Shown one piece after another: positions 39,422 through 48,452 of a stretch of DNA of 64,000 nucleotides. The translations under genes were made by a program, and so were the position numbers. Source of the DNA: Flavobacterium sp. LPB0248 (lineage in GTDB: Bacteria > Bacteroidota > Bacteroidia > Flavobacteriales > Flavobacteriaceae); NCBI RefSeq assembly GCF_013388355.1, contig NZ_CP058246.1:2108001-2172000 (forward strand), read 5' to 3'. How positions within the stretch are numbered: position 1 is the first letter of the stretch; each line of letters opens with the position of its first letter. The notes beneath the pieces were generated by a model, which was not told where the DNA came from, did not search any database, and saw nothing but the letters and a program-made list of their open reading frames with translations.

Positions 39422-41923
39422 TTAAAAATAAAACCCGAAAGATCCTTTAATTGCAAATTTGTGTGCGTCTGGCATATCTAGATAATTTCCTCTCCAAGAA
39501 AAATCAAGACGGAAAACTTTAAAAATATTTCCAATTCCCGCATTATATTCCCAATATACTTTTTCAGGAGCATTATATGGTAATCCCGAAGCATTGATGG
39601 CGCGATTGGCATCAGAAATAGTTCCGTGAACAGCTCTAATTCCGATAAACTCTCTCCAATTCAGTTTTCTCATGAATGGAATTCTCGCAAACAATCTTCC
39701 GCCAAAATCATGATTCCACTGCAAAGTTGTATATTGATCTGTAACGAATTCATAGAAATTCAAGTTACTAAATGTATTTTCAATTGTAAAATAAGTCTGG
39801 TTACCCGGAATTACGCTCATCAAACCTAACGGAATTGTACCAAACGTTTTTCCTGTTTCAATTGTAATATTTGTTCTTCCTAAAGGCCCGATAATAATTG
39901 GCTGTCTATAGAAAACTTGAATTTTTTCATACGCAAAATCACTATCAAAAACTCCTTTTAATCCGTAACTGAAATTCACGAAGAAATGGCTAAAAGGACT
40001 ATCAACTAAACTCCTTTCTACACCATAACCGATCGTTTTTCTGTTTGGCATAAACTCAAACTGAATATTGGCCTCAGATTGTTTTACCATACTTTCGACA
40101 ACACCTGCTGGATTTGCTGCAGTTGGTAAAGTTGTATAATAATCTAAACTAAAAGTCTTCGATGCCGATTCTAATGTTCGATATGAAAGTCCTGCCGAGA
40201 CAATAAAATTCTTTTTAGGCTCCATTTCTACAGAAATGTTACTCAAATTAATATTGGTCAATTTTCCATTACTTCCAGTAGTAAACAAGGCCGAAGAGGC
40301 AAAACTTCGTCCTAGAACGTCATTGGTAGTGGTTAAACTGGCACCAATCTGTTCAATATCTCGTCTGTTTCCTCCAGAAATGATAACTCGGTTTTTCTTA
40401 TCAACCATCCATTTTCCAGAAACTCCGTATTTGAATTTATTATCATCAAATCCGTATGCGGTATAAGCTTGAAGACGCCATGGATCATTTGGTCCAAAAT
40501 AGGTTCTTCCTCCTACTCTCAATCTCAAACCTTCGACTTCGTTATATCCAAAAGTTGAAAATATAGGTCCGTAATCGAAGTTTTTAAATTCGATGTAACC
40601 ACTTCCTAAAATAGAGACCAGATTATAAAGTTGCTTAAATCGCTTGACTGTCTGCAGTGTATCAAGCATTTTATAAATTCCCTGCTCGTCTTTATTTAGC
40701 TTTTCAAAACGATTTTCTTCCCAGAACTCAGGTGGTCGTTCGTAAACAGCATTATCAATAAAATTGACTTCTTCTTTATAAAACTTCTCTGGTTTCTGAA
40801 TATTGAATTTATGATTGCGGTATAAAGTGGTTCTTTTACCATAAACTCCTTTTGATTTTTCTTTTTTATTTAAAGCAAAATCAGACATCATGTAATCACG
40901 TGTCAAAAGGAAAACGGAATCATTTTCTACTTCAAATTCCTGTTCGATATAAATATCTTTTACCCAGTTAATATTGGCGCTTTTCGTCACACCCATATTA
41001 ATTTTCTTGATCGCAAAAGTGGTATCATTTACCCAAAAGTCTCCTTTAAAAGTCAACTCGTTTTTACGTCTTGGGTAAAAAACAATATTATAACACCATT
41101 TTTTATCGATATAAGCACTGTCTTTTAAAACATAATTGTAAACATCGATTCCTGTTCTTGAAAGCGGACTCGTAAAACTCTTATCAAAGAATTTCAGGTG
41201 ATTGTCGTAAATATTATAATCTGAATAAAGGTCTTTAACGAAAGACAGAATTTGCTGATTTCCGTTAAAACCAGACATTTTATTTCCGGTAAGATTTTCT
41301 TTTACCTTTTTTAACTTATTATCTCCGTAAACATCATAAACCGATTCGTTGATAAAAATCGGCAAATAGGTTTTTCCAGTAACGTCTGAAGTATCAACGT
41401 GATTAAAGATAAACTCCATTCCTTTAAAAAGCTTATTCTTCATGAAGGCACTATCAATAGTGTTCATGTCAAATTCCACTTTTTCATACTTCTGCATTTG
41501 ATATTGATTAAACAGGTATAATCCGTTTTTACGTTTTCTTTCCCAGATTTTTCTCAAAATATCCAATGCCGGATTATTCTTCTTAGAAGTTTTTCCGGTA
41601 TAAATTACAACTTCGTTAAGCACTTGCTCTTCGAACAAAACAATTTTAAAATTATAATTAACTGCTTTATCTAAAGGAACTTCTTTATCTGAAAATCCAG
41701 CTGAAGTAACCAAAAGTGCAGTGTAAGTATTTGGCGATTCTAGATAAAAACGCCCGTCTTCATTGGAAACGATTCCGATATTAGAACCCTTAAAAACTAC
41801 ATTTGCAAAAGGTATTGGCTGATTCGATTTGTCCAAAACAACTCCACTCACTTTAGTTTGTGCAGTAACAACATTCGCAAATGCAAATACAATATATAAG
41901 AGAAGTAGAGTTAATTTGTTCAT
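39422..41923 (-). CDS. DUF5686 outer-membrane protein with carboxypeptidase-regulatory domain
   Basis: An 833-residue outer-membrane protein. A signal peptide (about 1-21, ending VVTA) leads into a carboxypeptidase-regulatory-like domain (SGVVLDKSNQPIPFANVVFKG, about 25-105). The DUF5686 region follows, with LRKIWERKRKNGLY, PIFINESVYDVYGD and FKGDFWVNDTTFAIKKINMG, and then a beta-barrel ending in FAIKGSFGFYF. The family is widespread in Bacteroidota with no proven function. It stands alone on the minus strand between two terminators. I am confident of the family but cannot give a role. Confidence 0.88.
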   Translation of the reverse strand: MNKLTLLLLYIVFAFANVVTAQTKVSGVVLDKSNQPIPFANVVFKGSNIGIVSNEDGRFYLESPNTYTALLVTSAGFSDKEVPLDKAVNYNFKIVLFEEQVLNEVVIYTGKTSKKNNPALDILRKIWERKRKNGLYLFNQYQMQKYEKVEFDMNTIDSAFMKNKLFKGMEFIFNHVDTSDVTGKTYLPIFINESVYDVYGDNKLKKVKENLTGNKMSGFNGNQQILSFVKDLYSDYNIYDNHLKFFDKSFTSPLSRTGIDVYNYVLKDSAYIDKKWCYNIVFYPRRKNELTFKGDFWVNDTTFAIKKINMGVTKSANINWVKDIYIEQEFEVENDSVFLLTRDYMMSDFALNKKEKSKGVYGKRTTLYRNHKFNIQKPEKFYKEEVNFIDNAVYERPPEFWEENRFEKLNKDEQGIYKMLDTLQTVKRFKQLYNLVSILGSGYIEFKNFDYGPIFSTFGYNEVEGLRLRVGGRTYFGPNDPWRLQAYTAYGFDDNKFKYGVSGKWMVDKKNRVIISGGNRRDIEQIGASLTTTNDVLGRSFASSALFTTGSNGKLTNINLSNISVEMEPKKNFIVSAGLSYRTLESASKTFSLDYYTTLPTAANPAGVVESMVKQSEANIQFEFMPNRKTIGYGVERSLVDSPFSHFFVNFSYGLKGVFDSDFAYEKIQVFYRQPIIIGPLGRTNITIETGKTFGTIPLGLMSVIPGNQTYFTIENTFSNLNFYEFVTDQYTTLQWNHDFGGRLFARIPFMRKLNWREFIGIRAVHGTISDANRAINASGLPYNAPEKVYWEYNAGIGNIFKVFRLDFSWRGNYLDMPDAHKFAIKGSFGFYF

Positions 41924-41932
41924 TATAAAGTA

Positions 41933-41972
41933 AAAAAAAACTTCACCAATCCATTCTGTCTGATGAAGTTTT
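41933..41972 (-). terminator. Terminator of pdhB
   Basis: On the minus strand AAAACTTCATCAGACAG and its partner GGTGAAGTTTT form a hairpin followed by a long T-run, 20 bases after the pdhB stop. Confidence 0.75.
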
Positions 41973-41992
41973 ATGAGTATTATGTATTTGTA

Positions 41993-42970
41993 TTATTTGT
42001 ACAATACTTTTTTAACTGCTTTTACTACATCACCTGCATTTGGCAACCAGTCTTTAAGCAATACTGGAGAATACGGTGCAGGAGTATCTGCTGTTGTAAT
42101 ACGTTGAATTGGCGCATCAAGGAAGTCGAATGCTTGTTCTTGAACGATATAAGAGATTTCAGAAGAAAGGCTGGCAACTGGCCAAGCTTCTTCAAGAATT
42201 ACTAAACGGTTTGTTTTTTTAACCGATTTTAAGATCGCATCTTTATCCATTGGACGAACTGTTCTTAAATCGATAATCTCACAAGAGATTCCTTCTTTAG
42301 CTAATTCATCAGCAGCGATAAAAGCTTCTTTGATAATTTTTCCAAATGAAACAATCGTTACATCTGTTCCTTCACGTTTAACATCAGCAACACCTAGAGG
42401 AATTGTATATTCTCCGTCTGGCACTTCACCTTTGTCTCCGTACATCTGCTCAGATTCCATGAAAATAACTGGATCGTTATCACGGATAGCTGATTTTAAA
42501 AGTCCTTTTGCATCATAAGGAGTTGAAGGAACAACAACTTTTAAACCTGGAGTATTAGCAAACCAGTTTTCTAAAGCTTGTGAGTGAGTAGCTCCTAATT
42601 GACCAGCAGAAGCTGTTGGTCCGCGGAAAACGATAGGCACATTAAACTGTCCTCCTGTCATTTGACGCATTTTAGCAGCGTTGTTTATAATTTGATCAAT
42701 ACCAACTAAACAGAAGTTGAATGTCATATATTCTACAATAGGGCGGTTTCCGTTCATTGCAGAACCTACTGCAATTCCTGAAAATCCAAGCTCAGCAATT
42801 GGAGTATCAATTACTCTTTTTTCACCAAACTCAGCAAGCATTCCTTTAGAAGCTTTGTAAGCTCCATTGTATTCTGCAACCTCTTCTCCCATTAAATATA
42901 TGGATTCATCGCGACGCATTTCTTCGCTCATCGCTTCACAAATGGCCTCTCTAAATTGTATTGTTCTCAT
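41993..42970 (-). CDS. pdhB: Pyruvate dehydrogenase E1 component, beta subunit
   Basis: A 325-residue transketolase-like beta subunit. With an alpha subunit it decarboxylates pyruvate using thiamine diphosphate and passes the acetyl group to E2. The segments MGEEVAEYNGAYKASKGM (27-44), the later DTPIAELGFSGIAVGSAMNG and the C-terminal PYSPVLLKDWLPNAGDV are typical. The alpha-subunit gene is not within view; no adjacent partner is encoded. A branched-chain 2-oxoacid enzyme would be the alternative, but the sequence resembles PdhB more. Its upstream gap contains a short candidate reading frame at 43141-43218. Confidence 0.92.
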   Translation of the reverse strand: MRTIQFREAICEAMSEEMRRDESIYLMGEEVAEYNGAYKASKGMLAEFGEKRVIDTPIAELGFSGIAVGSAMNGNRPIVEYMTFNFCLVGIDQIINNAAKMRQMTGGQFNVPIVFRGPTASAGQLGATHSQALENWFANTPGLKVVVPSTPYDAKGLLKSAIRDNDPVIFMESEQMYGDKGEVPDGEYTIPLGVADVKREGTDVTIVSFGKIIKEAFIAADELAKEGISCEIIDLRTVRPMDKDAILKSVKKTNRLVILEEAWPVASLSSEISYIVQEQAFDFLDAPIQRITTADTPAPYSPVLLKDWLPNAGDVVKAVKKVLYK

Positions 42971-43471
42971 ATTTTATATTGTATGTTGAATTTTCTGAAG
43001 AGCAAAAATAAATATTTTAAATAACTTAAAAGCATAAATTGAATTTAAAATCGCATGAACTTCTATCTGTTCTCAGGTTTTAACTTTTTAAACTTTATTG
43101 TGACATTAACGAAATCGATATAAGAGCGTGTAATTCACACTTAATCTCTCTCAAAATATTTTTTAGACAAACTTTCATGCATTTGTTTAATTCTTGTTTC
43201 TTCAAATTCACTCATCATAACGTAAAAAACCAAAAATTAGTATTTCTCAGACAAAAACCAAATTGCTATCCAACTGTCAGTTATTGCAAAATTCCTAACA
43301 ATCAAGCAAAATGAGTATTGTTTTATTTTTAGATTCCGATGAAATTCAGTTAAAACTACACAATTAGCGAAATCGTAATAGTTTTAAAAAATATTATGCA
43401 TGCATAGTATAATTATTCCAAATTAAATTCTAAATTTGTAAAAGCATATTATAAATTCAAAATATATACTT
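42971..43471. other. Divergent intergenic region between pdhB and etfB
   Basis: Mostly AT-rich. On the minus strand a 25-codon frame (ATG-ATG at 43218-43213, stop 43143-43141) would encode a charged peptide starting MMSEFEETRIKQMHESL. A promoter-like TTTG-N19-TAATTTTT lies just upstream of it. On the plus strand a -7 box TAAATTTG (43431-43438) suits etfB, and the 12-base palindrome TATGCATGCATA lies at 43395-43406. The small frame may be a leader or chance; nothing else is seen. Confidence 0.4.
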
Positions 43472-44218
43472 ATGAAAATACTAGTTTGCATCAGCCATGT
43501 GCCTGATACTACTTCAAAAATTAACTTTACCAACGGTGACTCAGAATTTGACACTAATGGAGTACAATATGTAATTAACCCTAACGACGAATTTGGTCTT
43601 ACACGCGCTATCTGGTTTCAAGAGCAGCAAGGTGCAAATGTAACGGTTGTAAACGTTGGAGGTCCTGATACTGAACCAACTTTGCGTAAAGCATTAGCAA
43701 TTGGTGCAAACGAAGCAATTCGTGTGAATGCAAATCCAACTGACGGATTCTTTGTTGCTAAGCAATTAGCAGAAGTTATTAAAAACGGAGGTTATGACCT
43801 TGTAATTGCAGGAAAAGAATCTTTAGATTATAACGGAGGAATGGTTCCTGGAATGATTGCTGGAATTTTAGGTTCTAACTTCTTAAATTCCTGTACAAGC
43901 TTAACTGTTGACGGAAACAACGTAAAAGCAGTTCGTGAAATTGATGGCGGAAAAGAAACTGTAAGCACTACTCTTCCATTAATTATTGGAGCTCAAAAAG
44001 GTCTTGTTGAAGAAAAAGATTTACGTATTCCAAACATGAGAGGAATTATGACTGCAAGAACAAAAGCTTTAACTATCCTTGAGCCAGTTGATGCAGCTGT
44101 AAATACAAAAGCAGTGAAATTTGAAAAACCAGCTCCAAAATCAGCAGTAAAATTAGTTTCTCCTGATAATTTAGATGAGTTAATCAATTTATTACACAAC
44201 GAAGCGAAGGTAATCTAG
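43472..44218 (+). CDS. etfB: Electron transfer flavoprotein, beta subunit
   Basis: A 248-residue ETF beta subunit, which with EtfA carries electrons from acyl-CoA dehydrogenases toward the quinone pool. The start MKILVCISHVPDTTSKINF, the segment YVINPNDEFGLTRA and the nucleotide-binding VIAGKESLDYNGGMVPGMIA are family features. No internal defect is seen. etfA follows after 82 bases in the same direction, the usual order. A -7 box TAAATTTG sits 34 bases upstream of the start codon. Confidence 0.95.
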   Translation: MKILVCISHVPDTTSKINFTNGDSEFDTNGVQYVINPNDEFGLTRAIWFQEQQGANVTVVNVGGPDTEPTLRKALAIGANEAIRVNANPTDGFFVAKQLAEVIKNGGYDLVIAGKESLDYNGGMVPGMIAGILGSNFLNSCTSLTVDGNNVKAVREIDGGKETVSTTLPLIIGAQKGLVEEKDLRIPNMRGIMTARTKALTILEPVDAAVNTKAVKFEKPAPKSAVKLVSPDNLDELINLLHNEAKVI

Positions 44219-44300
44219 TAATCAGTATTCAGTCTCGGTTTTCAGTCTCAGTTTATGAACTTGAAACCTGAAACTTTAAACTTTTAAACAAAAAATTATT

Positions 44301-45269
44301 ATGTCAATATTAATATATGCAGAATCTGCAGAAGGAAAATTTAAAAAAGTAGCTTTCGAATTAGCTTCTTATGCTAAAAAAGTAGCTGAATCATTAGGAA
44401 CAACTGTTACAGCTTTGACTGTAAACATGAGCGATGTAAGCGAATTAGGCAAATACGGCGTTGATAAAGTTCTAAAAGTAAACAACGATAAATTAGCTGG
44501 TTTTAACGCAAAGGCTTATGCTGATGTAATTAAACAAGCAGCTGAAAAAGAAGGAACAAAATTAGTTTTACTTTCTTCTACAACAGACAGTATTTACCTT
44601 TCTCCACTAGTTGCGGTAGGTTTAAATGCTGGTTTCGCTTCAAATGTGGTTGGATTGCCAGTTAGCACTTCTCCTTTCCAAGTAAAGAGAAATGCTTTCT
44701 CAAACAAAGCTTTCAATATTACAGAAATCAGTACAGACGTAAAAGTGCTTGGTTTGGCTAAAAACTCTTATGGCCTTTTTGAAAGCGCAGGAGCGGCTGC
44801 AGCAGAAGATTTCAATCCAACAATTGGAGACAATGATTTTGGTGTAAAAGTAGAATCTGTAGAAAAAGTATCTGGAAAAGTTTCTATCGCTGACGCGGAT
44901 ATCGTAGTTTCTGGCGGACGCGGATTAAAAGGTCCAGAAAACTGGGGATTAGTAGAAGATCTTGCTGCTGTTCTAGGCGCTGCAACGGCTTGTTCTAAAC
45001 CAGTTTCAGATTTAGGATGGAGACCTCACAGCGAACACGTTGGGCAAACAGGAAAACCAGTTGCAACAAACTTATATATTGCTATTGGTATTTCTGGAGC
45101 TATCCAGCACATTGCAGGTATTAACTCTTCTAAAGTAAAAGTAGTTATCAATAACGATCCTGAAGCTCCCTTCTTTAAAGTGGCTGATTATGGTGTAGTT
45201 GGAGATGCTTTTGAAATTGTACCACAATTAACAGAGAAATTAAAAGCTTTTAAAGCTCAGCACTCTTAA
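44301..45269 (+). CDS. etfA: Electron transfer flavoprotein, alpha subunit
   Basis: A 322-residue ETF alpha subunit carrying the FAD. The C-terminal FAD domain shows VVSGGRGLKGPENWGLVEDL, the SKPVSDLGWRPHSEHVGQTG stretch and YIAIGISGAIQHIAGI, all hallmarks. It pairs with etfB just upstream. The spacer between them carries TTCAGTCTC and GAAACCTGAAAC repeats of the dispersed spacer type seen elsewhere in the window. A hairpin terminator follows 25 bases after the stop. Confidence 0.95.
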   Translation: MSILIYAESAEGKFKKVAFELASYAKKVAESLGTTVTALTVNMSDVSELGKYGVDKVLKVNNDKLAGFNAKAYADVIKQAAEKEGTKLVLLSSTTDSIYLSPLVAVGLNAGFASNVVGLPVSTSPFQVKRNAFSNKAFNITEISTDVKVLGLAKNSYGLFESAGAAAAEDFNPTIGDNDFGVKVESVEKVSGKVSIADADIVVSGGRGLKGPENWGLVEDLAAVLGAATACSKPVSDLGWRPHSEHVGQTGKPVATNLYIAIGISGAIQHIAGINSSKVKVVINNDPEAPFFKVADYGVVGDAFEIVPQLTEKLKAFKAQHS

Positions 45270-45292
45270 CACAAAGAATTCTCTTTAAAAAT

Positions 45293-45346
45293 ATTGCTGC
45301 CTAAAAACAAGATGTTGTATCTTTGTTTATAGGCAGCTTTTTTGTT
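45293..45346 (+). terminator. etfA terminator with a promoter box in its loop
   Basis: GCTGCCTA / TAGGCAGC arms enclose a 27-base loop and are followed by TTTTTT. The loop contains TATCTTTG (45318-45325), a perfect Bacteroidota -7 box that could serve the next gene. The terminator and the promoter for the downstream gene may thus be nested. Confidence 0.65.
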
Positions 45347-45434
45347 CCATATTTTTTGATTAAAATTGCAGCTTTATTTTTTAAACCAAAACAGTATTAA
45401 AATAAGGTGCTAAGTGCCTTTTTTACAAACATAT

Positions 45435-46058
45435 ATGAGTCTAGTAAAATTATCCATAAAAGGAATTTCATACAGTCAAACTCAAAATGGCGCTTATGCC
45501 TTAATTTTGAATGAAGTGGATGGCGAAAGAAAATTACCTATTGTTATTGGTGCTTTTGAAGCCCAGTCAATCGCTATTGCTTTAGAGAAAGAAATAAAAC
45601 CGCCACGTCCATTAACACATGATTTATTCAAGAATTTTGCTGAAAGATTTGACATTGTGGTAAAACAAGTCATTATCCACAAATTAGTTGATGGTGTTTT
45701 TTATTCTAGCCTGATCTGCGAAAGAGATAAAATCGAAGAGATTATAGATGCTAGAACCTCTGATGCTATTGCCTTAGCATTGCGTTTTAATGCTCCTATT
45801 TTTACTTACAAAAACATTTTAGACAAAGCAGGAATTTATCTAAAATCTAATACTGCAGAAACAGATTCTGGCGCTCAAGAAATAGATGATGTTCTTTCTA
45901 ATCCTGAAACTTTTGGACACGAAGAAGAAAGCAACCAATCTGGAGATGTGTACGCAAAACATAGTTTACAAGAACTAAACGAGCTTTTAGATCAAGCCGT
46001 TTCTCAGGAAGATTACGAAAAAGCAGCAAAAATTAGAGACGAAATCTCTAGAAGATAA
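45435..46058 (+). CDS. Bifunctional nuclease family protein with UVR motif
   Basis: A 207-residue protein starting at 45435 (MSLVKLSIKGISYSQTQNG); the in-frame extension to 45414 adds only seven unsupported residues. The BFN domain (about 1-130) has LPIVIGAFEAQSIAIALEKE, PRPLTHDLFKNF and DARTSDAIALALRFNAPIF, typical of the DUF151 nuclease family. A C-terminal UvrB/UvrC-like motif (LNELLDQAVSQEDYEKAAKI) follows. Plant and bacterial members have shown DNase/RNase activity, but the cellular role in Bacteroidota is uncertain. It lies upstream of thyA in the same direction. Confidence 0.9.
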   Translation: MSLVKLSIKGISYSQTQNGAYALILNEVDGERKLPIVIGAFEAQSIAIALEKEIKPPRPLTHDLFKNFAERFDIVVKQVIIHKLVDGVFYSSLICERDKIEEIIDARTSDAIALALRFNAPIFTYKNILDKAGIYLKSNTAETDSGAQEIDDVLSNPETFGHEEESNQSGDVYAKHSLQELNELLDQAVSQEDYEKAAKIRDEISRR

Positions 46059-46150
46059 ATTTTAATGTTTATTCGTTAAACCGTTTATTCGTTAAATCGA
46101 TTAAACAAATTTACAATTAAACAGATCCACGATTAAACGATTAAACAAAG

Positions 46151-47002
46151 ATGAAGCAATACTTAGATTTAGTAAAACACGTTTTAGAAAACGGCAATCA
46201 AAAAGGAGACCGAACTGGAACCGGAACAAAAAGTGTTTTTGGTTACCAAATGCGTTTTGATTTAAGTGAGGGCTTCCCAATGGTTACAACAAAAAAACTT
46301 CATTTAAAATCGATCATTTACGAATTGCTTTGGTTTTTAAAAGGCGATACAAACGTAAAATACCTTCAAGAAAATGGAGTTAAAATTTGGGATGAATGGG
46401 CAGATTCTAATGGCGATTTAGGACCTGTTTATGGCCACCAATGGCGTAATTGGAACAGTGAAGAAATAGATCAGATTTCTGAATTAATTAAAGAATTAAA
46501 AGCAAATCCGAATAGCCGAAGAATGCTAGTTTCTGCATGGAATCCTTCGGTTTTGCCAGATACTAAAAAGTCTTTTGAGGAAAATGTGGCTAACAACAAA
46601 GCAGCATTACCACCTTGCCATGCTTTTTTTCAGTTTTATGTGGCAAGTCCAGATCTTGAAAAAGGCGAAACAAAAGGAAAACTTTCTTGCCAATTGTATC
46701 AGCGAAGTGCTGATATCTTTTTGGGAGTTCCTTTTAACATAGCTTCTTATGCATTATTGACAATGATGATCGCACAAGTATGCGACTTAGAACCAGGCGA
46801 ATTTATTCACACGTTTGGCGACGCACATATTTACAACAATCATTTTGAGCAATTAGAATTGCAATTGACACGTAAACCAAAACCATTACCAAAAATGATT
46901 TTAAATCCGGAGATTAAAAACATTTTTGATTTTGATTTTAATGATTTTACACTAGTAGATTACGATCCACATCCAGCCATAAAAGGAAGTGTTGCTGTAT
47001 AA
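46151..47002 (+). CDS. thyA: Thymidylate synthase
   Basis: A 283-residue ThyA that methylates dUMP to dTMP using methylene-tetrahydrofolate. It has [18 protein letters not shown] near the start, the catalytic cysteine in [31 protein letters not shown], and the [12 protein letters not shown] motif. The length is slightly above the 264 residues of the E. coli enzyme because of an insertion before the active site ([11 protein letters not shown]). The dihydrofolate reductase gene, whose product recycles the dihydrofolate formed, lies three genes downstream. Confidence 0.97.
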   Translation: MKQYLDLVKHVLENGNQKGDRTGTGTKSVFGYQMRFDLSEGFPMVTTKKLHLKSIIYELLWFLKGDTNVKYLQENGVKIWDEWADSNGDLGPVYGHQWRNWNSEEIDQISELIKELKANPNSRRMLVSAWNPSVLPDTKKSFEENVANNKAALPPCHAFFQFYVASPDLEKGETKGKLSCQLYQRSADIFLGVPFNIASYALLTMMIAQVCDLEPGEFIHTFGDAHIYNNHFEQLELQLTRKPKPLPKMILNPEIKNIFDFDFNDFTLVDYDPHPAIKGSVAV

Positions 47003-47007
47003 TTATA

Positions 47008-47042
47008 AAAAAATCCGCTTAAAAATTTAAGCGGATTTTTTT
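47008..47042. terminator. Bidirectional terminator between thyA and the CBM48 gene
   Basis: AAATCCGCTTAAA / TTTAAGCGGATTT, with A-run and T-run flanks. It overlaps the last bases of the convergent small CBM48 gene. Confidence 0.82.
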
Positions 47043-47337
47043 ATACAACTAAAACTCCATTTTCACTTCCGGCATAGTCATTCCATTTGTAAAAATCGGC
47101 TTCAGGATCGTTAACATAAATTCCGTCAATTACATACTTAAATTCGTAAATCGCATCTTTCACCAAATCGTAAGTTGCTTTAAACGTTCCGTTTTTTAAC
47201 TTGCTCAAAGCTCCTTCTGAGGCATTCCAGTTATTAAAATCTCCAACCACCGCTGCCGAATCAGCATCTTTGGCATCTATTGAAAATGTAACTTTAACAA
47301 CCGGCTTCGTTTTGATAAATTGTTTTTTCAAAGACAT
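47041..47337 (-). CDS. Small CBM48 / isoamylase N-terminal-like protein
   Basis: A 98-residue protein starting at 47337 (MSLKKQFIKTKPVVKVTF); the longer frame from 47364 has no added support. The domain is a single glycogen-binding-type beta-sandwich with AVVGDFNNWNASEGALSKLK, FKATYDLVKDAIYEFKYVID and YVNDPEADFYKWND, as in the AMPK/isoamylase early-set family. It consists of that domain alone. It may bind glucans or act as a small adaptor; the role is unknown. Its stop lies inside the terminator shared with thyA. Confidence 0.85.
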   Translation of the reverse strand: MSLKKQFIKTKPVVKVTFSIDAKDADSAAVVGDFNNWNASEGALSKLKNGTFKATYDLVKDAIYEFKYVIDGIYVNDPEADFYKWNDYAGSENGVLVV

Positions 47338-47576
47338 AACTATTTCGTTTTTAGATTTATACATCTAAAATTAATTAAATTCAACGAAACACTTGCTACT
47401 ACCGGAACCGATTTATGATAATACTAAAAACAGTATATTTTTTTCGCTTTATTAGCAATTTAAATCGGTTAAAATTTTGTTATTCAAATTCTTAGACCAT
47501 TAAAAAACAAATATTCCGCAACCAAAATATTGTCTTTCCAAAATAAATTTTAACTTTATAATCTCATTTTTATCTT

Positions 47577-47921
47577 ATGGAAAAAGAAGTGCACGAACAA
47601 TACGAATACGCTAGACGACGATTAAGACAAAAAAAAATCCTATATTTTCATTTTGTTCTTTTCCTTCTAGGAAGTTTATTTTTATTTATTGCTAACAAGT
47701 TTTTTGGTTTTGGCGAGGGCACGACCCAAAACTGGTGTATTTGGGGAATTACAATCTGGCTTTTCCTTTTTATTCTACATTTTATAAAAGTGTATATAAC
47801 TGACCGTTTTATGAATAAAAAATGGGAAAGAGAACAAATTGACCGATTAGTTGCTTTACAGCAAAAAAGGATCAGTCGGCTTGAATCTTCTATTAATGAA
47901 GAGAATGAAAATAAAATTTAG
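47577..47921 (+). CDS. 2TM domain protein
   Basis: A 114-residue membrane protein with a charged N-terminus (EYARRRLRQKK), one helix (about 24-42, FHFVLFLLGSLFLFIANKF), a short loop with a conserved NWCIWGITIWLFLF second helix (about 54-70), and a C-terminal coiled charged tail (MNKKWEREQIDRLVALQQKR). This is the 2TM family common in Bacteroidota, found alone or fused to histidine kinases; its function is not known. The dihydrofolate reductase gene starts 11 bases downstream, so the two are co-transcribed. Confidence 0.85.
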   Translation: MEKEVHEQYEYARRRLRQKKILYFHFVLFLLGSLFLFIANKFFGFGEGTTQNWCIWGITIWLFLFILHFIKVYITDRFMNKKWEREQIDRLVALQQKRISRLESSINEENENKI

Positions 47922-47932
47922 TTAGGCTTACC

Positions 47933-48415
47933 ATGATTATAATGATAGCGGCTGCGGCCGAAAATAATGCGCTTGGAAAAAACAACGAATTAGTTTGGCA
48001 TCTTCCAAATGATTTTAAAAGATTTAAATCGCTTACAACTGGCCATCATATTATTATGGGAAGGAAAACTTTTGAAAGCTTTCCGAAACCATTACCAGAT
48101 CGCGTTCATATTGTAATTTCTCGTCAAGAAAATTATAAACCAGAAGGATGCATTGTGGTAGACAGTATTGAAAAAGCAATTGCTTTATGTCCAGAAAATG
48201 ATGATAGTTATGTTATTGGCGGTGGAGAAATTTACAATCTTGCTCTTCCATTTACCGATATTATAGAATTAACCAAAGTTCATCATTCTTTTGAAGCAGA
48301 TGCTTTTTTTCCTAAAATCAATAAAAGCGAATGGGTTTTGGTAGAATCTGAAGAAAATTATAAAGACGAGAAACATCTTTATGATTATACCTATGAAACT
48401 TACATTAGAAAATAA
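47933..48415 (+). CDS. folA: Dihydrofolate reductase
   Basis: A 160-residue DHFR reducing dihydrofolate with NADPH. Family marks are IAAAAENNALGKNNELVWHLPNDFKRF (5-31 region, with the substrate-contacting Asp of PNDF), the GRKTFESFPKPLPDR loop (about 44-58) and YVIGGGEIYNLALP (about 90-103). The length is standard. It follows the 2TM gene closely and lies in the same neighbourhood as thyA, completing the thymidylate cycle. A terminator follows directly. Confidence 0.96.
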   Translation: MIIMIAAAAENNALGKNNELVWHLPNDFKRFKSLTTGHHIIMGRKTFESFPKPLPDRVHIVISRQENYKPEGCIVVDSIEKAIALCPENDDSYVIGGGEIYNLALPFTDIIELTKVHHSFEADAFFPKINKSEWVLVESEENYKDEKHLYDYTYETYIRK

Positions 48416-48418
48416 ATA

Positions 48419-48452
48419 AAAAACATCCTCTTTTTAGGGAGGATGTTTTTAA
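48419..48452 (+). terminator. Terminator of folA
   Basis: AAACATCCTC / GGAGGATGTTT with a short loop and a T-run, beginning four bases after the folA stop. Confidence 0.8.
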
